NCBI GenBank assembly: GCA_964443625.1
Contig: CAYUDM010000006.1
Span: 24,886-88,885, forward strand
DNA length: 64,000 bases
Direction of reading: 5' to 3'
From: UBA8904 sp964443625
GTDB taxonomy: Bacteria > Desulfobacterota > Syntrophia > Syntrophales > Smithellaceae
Under the pieces are notes generated by a model, which saw nothing but the letters and a program-made list of their open reading frames with translations, was not told the DNA's origin and searched no databases. The number at the start of each line of letters is the position of its first letter. The stretch's first letter is position 1. The translations under genes and the position numbers were made by a program. Of this stretch, positions 45,434 to 53,126 are shown one piece after another.

Positions 45434-46816
45434 TCAATATTCCCTTTCCGACTTCAGCGCATCTTTGAGTTCCTGAATGTCCTGCTGCATGCGTCGGATG
45501 TCTTCTGAAAAAGTTTTTTTCAACTCTTCAAGCGCGTAAGCAAAGGCCTCCTGCGGCGCCAACTCTCGCATGGCATCGACCGTTGACTTCAGGCCCTCCT
45601 GTGCGACCGGTTCCTCAACGGGTTCTTCAAAGGGCTCTTCAACCGGCTGACTTTTCTCAAGGACCAGCGGTTCCTCTATATCAAAGAGGGCCGTGCTCGG
45701 CGGTTCTTCCTCCGGCGGTTTTATAGTTTCTTCCACCTGGTCGGCCGGCTCGTCAGCGCCAAATGTTACAGGCTTTGTCGTCTGCATCAATTCGGAAACG
45801 GGTTTGATTGAATCCCCGGCAATTTCCAGTGCTTCAATTTCCGGCACCTCAGCCTCGGCAGGCTCGCTCTCCACCGTCGGCAGATCGGCCGGAATCGGCT
45901 CCTCCTGTCGCGGCAAATGGACTTCGGGATATGTATCGTCGCCGGCGTGATCAGGAGCCTGTGTTTCCAGATCCGTGGTTTCCGCCCAGGCACGATACTT
46001 CTTCACATTGTCCAACAAGACGAGATGCTTTTTCACTTCCGTCATATCGGGTGCAACCATGACGTTTTCGAAATGGTCGTAAACGGAAAGTAGCAGATTG
46101 ATCGATTCCTGATTGGAATTTGCCCCCCGGACGCGGACATAACGGCCCAAAAACCGCAAAATCCTCAGAAATCCCAAAATGGCCTTATCGCCTGTATACA
46201 ACAGGTAAAGTTTATTGAGTTCCTCCTCGAACTGTTCGAGGATCTCCTCGGAAATTTCCCATTCGATGGACAAGACAATACTTTTGATGTTCTTAAGCGG
46301 AGAGGACAAGACGGCATTGGGCGAAGCAGTTTCTTCAAACAACAAATCCGTCTCGGAAGTGGGCGCCGGAGGTTCTTCAACCGGTTTCTCCGCGGAGCGC
46401 ACGGCGCCGGCGGCCGCGGCCACACTGATCGGAATGACTTGAGGCTTGGCGGGCGCGGAGGTATCAGCAGGTTGCTCCTCTATTTCCTCGCCAAAAATTG
46501 CCGAAAATCTTTTTTCAATTTCACTGATGAAGGCGGACTTTTCACTTGGGGCGCCGACCGGGGATGCCTCTTTGAGGTCAAGGTCAATATCCTTTTTGAC
46601 TTCAGACGTTATTTCCTGAAAGACTGAATCCTCATCTACCGGCGTCTCCTGAAGCGTCTCTTCCAATGGAGGATTATCCGGCGTTTCCTCTTTTACGGAA
46701 AGTTCGGGCCGGGTCGCTTCGTCTTTCTTCTCTTTTTCAACCTCAAAATCGTCCGAGAAAAGACTGTCCAGGCGACTTTCCACTCCCTGAAGAAACGACG
46801 AATCATCTTTTTTCAT
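45434..46816 (-). CDS. acidic, low-complexity protein in the MglA operon
   Basis: A 460-residue, strongly acidic protein. Long Glu/Pro-rich, probably disordered stretches flank one helical domain at residues ~180-280 (IEWEISEEILEQFEEELNKLYLL, then LGRYVRVRGANSNQESINLLL); a coiled coil closes the C-terminus. A short motif, SFLQGVESRLDSLF, near the N-terminus is echoed at SAFISEIEKRFSAIF (about 94-108), hinting at repeated peptide ligands. No family is recognised. It lies 5 bases after the GTPase gene and could be its effector or scaffold. Confidence 0.7.
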   Translation of the reverse strand: MKKDDSSFLQGVESRLDSLFSDDFEVEKEKKDEATRPELSVKEETPDNPPLEETLQETPVDEDSVFQEITSEVKKDIDLDLKEASPVGAPSEKSAFISEIEKRFSAIFGEEIEEQPADTSAPAKPQVIPISVAAAAGAVRSAEKPVEEPPAPTSETDLLFEETASPNAVLSSPLKNIKSIVLSIEWEISEEILEQFEEELNKLYLLYTGDKAILGFLRILRFLGRYVRVRGANSNQESINLLLSVYDHFENVMVAPDMTEVKKHLVLLDNVKKYRAWAETTDLETQAPDHAGDDTYPEVHLPRQEEPIPADLPTVESEPAEAEVPEIEALEIAGDSIKPVSELMQTTKPVTFGADEPADQVEETIKPPEEEPPSTALFDIEEPLVLEKSQPVEEPFEEPVEEPVAQEGLKSTVDAMRELAPQEAFAYALEELKKTFSEDIRRMQQDIQELKDALKSEREY

Positions 46817-46821
46817 TGCCC

Positions 46822-47433
46822 CTACTCCTGTTTCAGTTGTTTTTCAAGAGAAGCCATGGTGTCGTAAATAATTCTTTTTAGGGTTACAACGACATTGTCC
46901 CCTTCAACCGCGCTGGCCTCAAACCAGGGAACCTTGAGCTCCGAGTTGAGATCCGCCTCCATCGTTTCGATGTCCAGAACTTCAATGCCCTGCTTGGCCA
47001 GGTCGCGTTTGTTATACTGTATGACCAGGGGAATTTCACGAATGTTCTTATTGTAAAGCGTCAGATTTTCTTCCAGGTTGCGAAGGGAGAGCACATTCTT
47101 ATTTCTTCTTTCAACAGCGGAATCCGCCACAAAGACAACACCGTCCACTCCCTTGAGGACCAGTCGCCGCGTTGAATTGTATTTTACCTGACCGGGCACG
47201 GTGTAAAGCTGGATCTTGACGTCATACCCACCGATTTTTCCCATATCAAACGGAAAGAAATCAAAAAACAGGGTTCTGTCTCCCTGCGTTTTCACCGTCA
47301 CCATTTCCGAATTGACCTGCCCGCGGCATTTTTCATAGATGTATTCAAGATTTGTGGTTTTTCCACATCGACCGGGACCATAGTATACGATTTTTGCTTG
47401 AATGACTTTGTCTTTTAAATTGATAAACGCCAA
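46822..47433 (-). CDS. MglA-like small Ras-family GTPase
   Basis: A 203-residue GTPase. Walker A is GPGRCGKTTNLEYI (about 19-32), the switch II region has TVPGQ in place of DxxGQ, and the base-specificity motif is NKRD. This is the bacterial MglA pattern; MglA controls cell polarity, gliding and type IV pili in Myxococcus. Roadblock proteins, the usual GAP/partner of MglA, lie just upstream in the operon. Confidence 0.9.
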   Translation of the reverse strand: MAFINLKDKVIQAKIVYYGPGRCGKTTNLEYIYEKCRGQVNSEMVTVKTQGDRTLFFDFFPFDMGKIGGYDVKIQLYTVPGQVKYNSTRRLVLKGVDGVVFVADSAVERRNKNVLSLRNLEENLTLYNKNIREIPLVIQYNKRDLAKQGIEVLDIETMEADLNSELKVPWFEASAVEGDNVVVTLKRIIYDTMASLEKQLKQE

Positions 47434-47504
47434 TGCGCTGTACCCCCTGTTGATCTTGCACCGGTGTGCCTTTGCAGATTCTAACGATTCGCCATCTGCA
47501 TGAT

Positions 47505-47891
47505 TCAGGTGCTGAGCAAACTCAAAAGCTCATCTACCACCTTGGACATCTTCAATCTGAGAAATCCCAGAGAAATCTGATTATTGAATATATTTACCAA
47601 AAGCAGTTCTTCGTTGACTTTGCAGAAGTAAATATTTTCCTTTTCCCCTTTATGAAACAGCAGCGAAAACTCGTCTTCCCCGACAATTCTGGCCATGCAG
47701 CTCATGGCGCCGAAATTGGCCGCAGCCAGCGCCGCCAGGGAATACAAATCTATCGATTCGTTGCCGCTGTTGATCGACGCAATGACATTGCCCGCCGTAT
47801 CGATCAGCATAACACTTTGCACGCCTGAACCAATCAGGTTTTCGGTCAATGTATCGTGTATCTTGTCGAGTTGCTTTTGGCCTAAAATCAT
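47505..47891 (-). CDS. roadblock/LC7 (MglB-like) protein
   Basis: A 128-residue roadblock/LC7-fold protein: VQSVMLIDTAGNVIASINSG, then LAALAAANFGAMSCMARIVGEDEF. Located 71 bases ahead of the MglA-like gene, so it is the prime candidate for its GTPase-activating partner, as MglB is for MglA. Confidence 0.88.
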   Translation of the reverse strand: MILGQKQLDKIHDTLTENLIGSGVQSVMLIDTAGNVIASINSGNESIDLYSLAALAAANFGAMSCMARIVGEDEFSLLFHKGEKENIYFCKVNEELLLVNIFNNQISLGFLRLKMSKVVDELLSLLST

Positions 47892-48059
47892 GAGCGCAAT
47901 TCCTTTACCAGAATTGTTGAAAGGATTGAAACCTGCTTTCCGCGTCGTTTCTCAGGATAGGGAGGATCATCGATAAAAAAATCGACAAACGGCTAAAAAA
48001 CGCCCTCATCCCGGAACAGATGCGCCGTTTCAACTTAAATATTGTTTTCTTTAATATAT

Positions 48060-48242
48060 TTAAGAATTTTTTTCAAGGATAGAACTTGCCATTTCTTTCA
48101 TTCGTTTTATCAATTCATCCGTATCCTTCATTTGGGTCGCCCGGTTGAGTGATATGCCGGTTCGAGTCGCCAGTTCCATGCGTCCCCGCAGACCGGCCTG
48201 CTCGCTGACAATTTCAAAAATGCGCACCAGTTTCTCTCCCAT
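48060..48242 (-). CDS. 60-residue protein of the roadblock operon
   Basis: A small protein, MGEKLVRIFEIVSEQAGLRG at the start, mostly helical and charged, with a strong ribosome site (GGGAGGGGATC) before the ATG. It begins 11 bases after the upstream roadblock gene. No family is recognised; the spacing and ribosome site show that it is real. Confidence 0.75.
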   Translation of the reverse strand: MGEKLVRIFEIVSEQAGLRGRMELATRTGISLNRATQMKDTDELIKRMKEMASSILEKNS

Positions 48243-48253
48243 GATCCCCTCCC

Positions 48254-48625
48254 TTACGACACCACGGCATCTTCAAAAGCATTGATGATCGCGGGTAAAA
48301 CAACATTAAGAAGCAGTCCGAGTTTGACCAGTTTCTTGTTGACTGTTACCGTCCACTGAAAATCGCCGAAAGGGATGACCAAGACAGACATGCTGCCGGC
48401 CACATCGATATAGTAGTAGTTGCCCAGCTCGGCCGGATACGTCTTGAGGGCGTTCCGGATAAACGCCGTGGCGTCATTGAGCAGGGTCGCCTCGGCGATA
48501 TTGGCATGATCCGTCGCGACCAGAACCTGGCCGTCTTCCGTCGTAATGATGCAGGACGCGACAAAACCGTCGCCCAGATCCTTTCTCAAAATGTCCATGC
48601 AAGCATTGAGTTTCTGAATATTCAT
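48254..48625 (-). CDS. roadblock-like protein
   Basis: A 123-residue protein resembling the C-terminal part of the neighbouring DUF4388 protein (LNACMDILRKDLGDGFVASCIITTEDGQVL). ATG at 48625 follows GGGAGGGGA; an upstream start at 48652 lacks one. Probably a dimerising roadblock partner in the GTPase circuit. Confidence 0.75.
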   Translation of the reverse strand: MNIQKLNACMDILRKDLGDGFVASCIITTEDGQVLVATDHANIAEATLLNDATAFIRNALKTYPAELGNYYYIDVAGSMSVLVIPFGDFQWTVTVNKKLVKLGLLLNVVLPAIINAFEDAVVS

Positions 48626-48738
48626 TAAGTCCCCTCCCTCGTTCGTATACAAGCTTGATTATCTGAACCGGCCGTTTTTAAAATAGATCTGTCGCCGGCC
48701 GTCACTCTCCGGACAAGCCCGACTCCGCCGAATCAGCA

Positions 48739-49599
48739 TCACAGATTCATTTCATTGAACGTTTTGACCACTTTCGGCATGATGACATTTCTGAAAAGCC
48801 CCAGGGTACACTTCGTGTTGTCGAAAACGACACACCACTGATATTCTCCGAAAATGAGAACCACCAGCGTCAATCCACCCTTCATATCCATAATATAGTG
48901 ATCACCCAGATGAGCGCTGGTATTTGCGGCAAATGCATTTTTCAGATAGTGGGTCAGGCGCAAAAAAGCTTCCGCCGTCTGGGGCGTCGCATGGTAGGAA
49001 GCCATGACTTTTCCTTCGCGAATGCTGGCGATACTGGCGGTATGAAGCGCGTCCCCCATATCTTTAGCGAGAATATTGAGACAAGCATCGAGCTTGGCCC
49101 GCTCCACATCATCGGCGACAACATCCATATCATCGATTTCTTCGATTTCGTCCAACTCTTCAGCGTCCTCCATATCCCCATCGGGGCCGCCGTTTTTGAG
49201 TTCATCGCGTCGACGCGTGCTTTCCATCAACAGAAGCATCAGATTTTTCTCGATCCGGCGCTCGACTTTGCTGGTATTGAGAATTTGCTTGATATTGAGC
49301 CGAACGTTTTCCCAGCAAATCATTTCAATGGCAGCCGCTTCACCTTCAAGCGAACCGCAGGCTGCGTCATACAGCGTCCCCTCGACAAAGGAAAAATGCC
49401 CCCAATGGTCCGCGTCATGGTAAACCTCCATGATGCACGTCTGCTGTTCCATGGAAATGACCTGCAAAAAACTACCCACAGAGAGCCCGAACAGCGGCCA
49501 ACGATGCAATTCATCCCCGGCGCCTGCGTCTGTTCTCGGTGCGTCCTGACTTTGACTGTCGTTGACCAGTTTCAACTCTTTTTTTGCATATCCTTCCAT
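48739..49599 (-). CDS. DUF4388 domain plus roadblock-like domain
   Basis: A 286-residue protein. Residues ~30-105 match DUF4388 (GSFLQVISMEQQTCIMEVYHD, then SFVEGTLYDAACGSLEGEAA), a domain seen with response regulators. An acidic linker (~140-165) leads to a roadblock-like domain (LDACLNILAKDMGDALHTASI to the end). The C-terminal domain is clearly related to the next gene, so one arose by duplication. Confidence 0.8.
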   Translation of the reverse strand: MEGYAKKELKLVNDSQSQDAPRTDAGAGDELHRWPLFGLSVGSFLQVISMEQQTCIMEVYHDADHWGHFSFVEGTLYDAACGSLEGEAAAIEMICWENVRLNIKQILNTSKVERRIEKNLMLLLMESTRRRDELKNGGPDGDMEDAEELDEIEEIDDMDVVADDVERAKLDACLNILAKDMGDALHTASIASIREGKVMASYHATPQTAEAFLRLTHYLKNAFAANTSAHLGDHYIMDMKGGLTLVVLIFGEYQWCVVFDNTKCTLGLFRNVIMPKVVKTFNEMNL

Positions 49600-49626
49600 A
49601 ATGCTTCCCATCTCCTGGCTTTTCGT

Positions 49627-50211
49627 TTACGGCATGATCTTCTTGTAGTTTGAAAAGGGTTCTCCGCCGCCCGGATAATAATTCGCATCCCCGGCCTGCC
49701 GTCTTTCCGGACGAAAAGAGCCATGTCCAACCGACTGTAAAGCGTTGATTTTAAGAGCCGCAAAGATATTTTCGGCAATGACGTTGATGTCCAGGGGTTT
49801 TTCCAAATACCGGAACAACCCCATGTTGCTGACGATTTCTTCGATTTTCGGTGTGCCGAAGGCAGTCATCAGAATAACCGGAATCCGGGGATAGTTTCTG
49901 TTGATGTAGGCCAAAAGCTCAAACCCGTCCATTTTTGGCATACTCAAATCCGTCACGACCAGATCGATCACCGGCGAAGATTTGAGCACCTTAACCGCAT
50001 CCGCGCCATTGATCGCCGTCTGCAGGTTGAAAAATTTCCTGTAAATACTTAAACCATCGGCTATACTCAGAAGCAAAGGTTCTTCGTCGTCGACGATCAG
50101 AACTTCACGCACCCGCTTGGCAGCCCCCCGTTGTCCGCTGTCAGACGTCTCAACAACGACATTAAACGGCGGCTTTTTGAAAATTTCCAATCTGTCCAAA
50201 TCCTTTGCCAT
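49627..50211 (-). CDS. stand-alone response regulator receiver
   Basis: A 194-residue protein with a receiver domain at about 35-155: acidic pair in LIVDDEEPLLL, phospho-acceptor Asp in VVTDLSMPKMDGF, switch Thr in LMTAF, and Lys in YLEKPLD. No output domain, only a short unstructured tail. First gene of the operon; a histidine kinase elsewhere must feed it. The start is the ATG at 50211. Confidence 0.92.
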   Translation of the reverse strand: MAKDLDRLEIFKKPPFNVVVETSDSGQRGAAKRVREVLIVDDEEPLLLSIADGLSIYRKFFNLQTAINGADAVKVLKSSPVIDLVVTDLSMPKMDGFELLAYINRNYPRIPVILMTAFGTPKIEEIVSNMGLFRYLEKPLDINVIAENIFAALKINALQSVGHGSFRPERRQAGDANYYPGGGEPFSNYKKIMP

Positions 50212-50785
50212 GATCAACCCGGATCGTTAAATAATATTTTTCACACTCATTAATGCAATGAATGTGCCCGACAATAATAAACACGAAACCCCTTGTTTCT
50301 ATTATGCTATAATTAGGACCTCAGGGTTATTCAGAGCGAAAAGAGTTCATTTTGAATGACTCATTTTGACTGAACCCGACATCGAAACAGGTTGGCAACA
50401 CCGTCTTTATTTTCGTCACGGATTGTACCCATCAATATTGAATTGCTGGAAATATCAAAAGAGCGGCTTAAGCCGTTGTTTGCGTTTAAATCCATTCCCC
50501 GGTTTCTGTCAATAAAAAAATCGTCACGCCAAATTGCAACCTCGTTGCTCTAAATCTCACAACCCGCTCCCNNNNNNNNNNNNNNNNNNNNNNNNNNNNN
50601 NNNNNNACGGCCTTTGGCGCGAGCTATTGTCAGCGGGCATGTTAAGGAATACGTTGTGTAATTGAGTCGGCAGACGCAGAGTTCCGACGTAAAATCGCAA
50701 AAATGATTTGATCCAGGCTATTTGTCTTGAATTGAGCAGTCTATCCATAAAGAAATAACGAAAACAAGAGAGGAAAGATGGTCTT
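50212..50785. other. AT-rich intergenic region with assembly gap
   Basis: A 574-base stretch between divergent genes, with 35 N at 50572-50606. It should hold the promoters of both transcripts. No gene, RNA or repeat is convincing; a minus-strand open frame that runs into the gap (50607-50748) has no family features. Confidence 0.5.
50572..50606. other. assembly gap (35 N)
   Basis: Run of N in the intergenic region. Confidence 0.95.
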
Positions 50786-51754
50786 ATGAATCCGATTCAT
50801 GGTTTAAAGTCAGGGCAGAAGGCGCTATCCGTTCAGATTTACGCACTGTTTATCATCGTGGTTATCCTCGCTGTTGTGGGGCTGGTGCTTCTGAAATCCT
50901 CCACCAACGAAATCTATAACAGAGGGTTCCACGATTTTCAAAACAGCACCAAGCTCATCAAAGACATCTACCAGGTCCATTCCAGCCTTTACCGAATCCA
51001 GACCATGGTTTCCACCGGTCAGGACAAACAGGAAATCGCCAAGCGCAGCAATGAATCGAACGCTCTGCTGCAACAGGATGTGGCACTCGTCAAAAAGATT
51101 TTAGATTCCGATATCAGTTCGGAGCAGAAAAAGTACTATGAAGCGGTGATGAGCAATTTAACCGATTATCAAAGACAAGTGACCCGGGTGCTGAAACTGC
51201 TGCCCCAGGGAACCGGCGTTGCCTATCTGTCGGCCGCCGAAGAAAAGATGGAAGCCATCACCAGACTTTTATCCCAGTTGCTGGACATGGAAAGTAAGAT
51301 CGGCGCCGATGCCTATAGCTCTTCAAGCCGCAACTTCTATATCATCGTGGTTCTGATGCTGGTACTTCTGGCCGCCGGTGTCGTAGCCTCCTCAATACTT
51401 GTCACCCGGGCTTTCGGTGCTCTGGGCCAGCCCATCTCGGAGACAGCCTCCGTCTTGCGCGAGTACGCCGACGGGAAATACAGCCGGACGCTTTCATGGA
51501 GCGCCGACGACGAAATGGGAGATCTGGCCCAGTCGGTAAACGCCTTGAAAACCAAGCTCAGCACAGCAGGCACGGCCGCCGCAAAGGCGCCTTCGGGACC
51601 TGCCGCTCCCGCTGCTTCCGCTGCTCCAGCAGCGCCCGCCGAAGAGGCCCCGAAATCTCTGTCGGGTCTCGTCAAAAAAGGGCCTGAGGCCAAAGACTCT
51701 GAAAGCCTCGTGATTTCGCCAAAAAAAGCGATTGATAAACTGCAGGATATTTAA
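50786..51754 (+). CDS. four-helix-bundle/HAMP membrane protein without output domain
   Basis: A 322-residue protein: TM1 (about 17-37), a periplasmic 4HB-like sensor, TM2 (about 185-208), a HAMP domain (FGALGQPISETASVLREYADGKYSRTLSW, to ~260) and a flexible Ala/Pro-rich tail. It has the sensor half of a chemoreceptor or kinase but no signalling hairpin or kinase domain. It lies 28 bases before the binding-protein gene and may be its membrane receptor. Confidence 0.75.
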   Translation: MNPIHGLKSGQKALSVQIYALFIIVVILAVVGLVLLKSSTNEIYNRGFHDFQNSTKLIKDIYQVHSSLYRIQTMVSTGQDKQEIAKRSNESNALLQQDVALVKKILDSDISSEQKKYYEAVMSNLTDYQRQVTRVLKLLPQGTGVAYLSAAEEKMEAITRLLSQLLDMESKIGADAYSSSSRNFYIIVVLMLVLLAAGVVASSILVTRAFGALGQPISETASVLREYADGKYSRTLSWSADDEMGDLAQSVNALKTKLSTAGTAAAKAPSGPAAPAASAAPAAPAEEAPKSLSGLVKKGPEAKDSESLVISPKKAIDKLQDI

Positions 51755-51782
51755 TTCTGTTGATCATTTGAGGAGGGGAAAG

Positions 51783-53018
51783 ATGACTCATTTAAGAAAA
51801 GGCTTGTGCGGATTCGCAGCAGCGGTTTTGATCCTGGGCGCGTCCTTTACACATGCGGCGGAAATCGTCATCGGTTTTACCGGACCTTTGAGCGGTCCTG
51901 CCGCGGAATACGGACAGGATTGCGTCAACGGTATCGATATGGCCATTAAGGAAATAAACGCCGGCGGCGGCGTCACGGCCGATGGACAGAAATATCTTTT
52001 CAGATTGGAAAGAATGGACGATCAGGTCAATCCGAAGCAGACCGTCGCAAACGCCCGTGAGCTGCTGGATAAAGGTGCGCTGGCCATCTTTAATCCCGTC
52101 TTCGGTACGGCAGCCTCCCTGCTGAAAATCAACGAAGAGGAGTGCTCTGAATTTATTTTAATAGCCTATACAAGCTCGGCCAAAGCCGATTCGATCAAGA
52201 ATGACCTGTTTGTAATCCCGGCGCCTCCGTTGACTGTATACGCCAAAATCCACGCGGATTGGGCATGGGAGCGAGGCTGGCGAAAAGCGGCCATGGTCGT
52301 CACCCAGGGTAGTTACGGCGACGAGTGGCGGGAGGTTTTCAAGGCAAACTGGGAAAAACTCGGTGGAAAAATCACAGCGGATAAACCGGCGAACTATTAT
52401 ACCCGGACCGATTTTCTGGCACCTCTGAAAGCGGCGCTGGAAACCAATCCTGACGTAATCCTCATCGGCGGCCCCTCGGCTACCACGGCATTGGTGATTG
52501 AACAGGCCAGAAGCATGGGCTACAAGGGGGGATTCGTGCTTGCAGATCAGGCCAAAATGGATGCCATCGCGCAGATGCTGGACGGAACAAGACTGATGGA
52601 AAACGCCATCGGAACGGCAAACGTCGGCTCAATACCGCTGCCCGCAGCAACCACGTTCGACAAAAAGTATCGGGATGCCTATCGTAGAATCAATACCTGG
52701 GAAGCCGTGATGCACTATGTATCCATGCACGCTCTGGCCAAAGCCATCGCGGCGGCCGGAACCCAGGATGACGTCTACGCCGTTCGGGCCAACTTCAGCA
52801 AAGCCATGCCGCTGTTGGGCGATCGATACCCCGGTGAGGCATTCGGCATATCACCGTCCGGACGCATGCATGTTCAATCCATTGTTCAATCCATCAGCGG
52901 CGGGAAATTTTCAAAAGGAGATGCCTACATTTGGTGGACGGGAACACAGGAAGAGTTTGAAAATACAAAAAAACTTTCTAAAACGTCAGCTTCGCTGAAA
53001 TATATTAAACTGAAATAG
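51783..53018 (+). CDS. branched-chain-amino-acid-type ABC substrate-binding protein
   Basis: A 411-residue exported protein with a signal peptide (~25 residues, ending THAAE) and a type 1 periplasmic-binding fold: IVIGFTGPLSGPAAEYGQDCVNGIDMAIKEIN, then VVTQGSYGDEW. Resembles LivK/UrtA; the ligand is unknown. GAGGAGGGG precedes the ATG at 51783. No permease or ATPase genes adjoin it, which fits a sensing role with the 4HB/HAMP protein. Confidence 0.85.
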   Translation: MTHLRKGLCGFAAAVLILGASFTHAAEIVIGFTGPLSGPAAEYGQDCVNGIDMAIKEINAGGGVTADGQKYLFRLERMDDQVNPKQTVANARELLDKGALAIFNPVFGTAASLLKINEEECSEFILIAYTSSAKADSIKNDLFVIPAPPLTVYAKIHADWAWERGWRKAAMVVTQGSYGDEWREVFKANWEKLGGKITADKPANYYTRTDFLAPLKAALETNPDVILIGGPSATTALVIEQARSMGYKGGFVLADQAKMDAIAQMLDGTRLMENAIGTANVGSIPLPAATTFDKKYRDAYRRINTWEAVMHYVSMHALAKAIAAAGTQDDVYAVRANFSKAMPLLGDRYPGEAFGISPSGRMHVQSIVQSISGGKFSKGDAYIWWTGTQEEFENTKKLSKTSASLKYIKLK

Positions 53019-53040
53019 ACGCTACAGCCGGATTCTAAAC

Positions 53041-53082
53041 AAAAAACTCCCCGGAGATCATTCCATCACCGGGGAGTTTTTT
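53041..53082. terminator. bidirectional terminator between convergent genes
   Basis: 14-bp stem AAAAAACTCCCCGG (53041-53054) with CCGGGGAGTTTTTT (53069-53082). Confidence 0.92.
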
Positions 53083-53126
53083 GTCATCCAATCCTTATGG
53101 CTGAACGGGACTATCGGCCGATTCAT

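Noticed and set aside
50607..50748. Minus-strand open frame ending in the 35-N gap
   Set aside because: Short, no recognisable domain, and cut by the gap.
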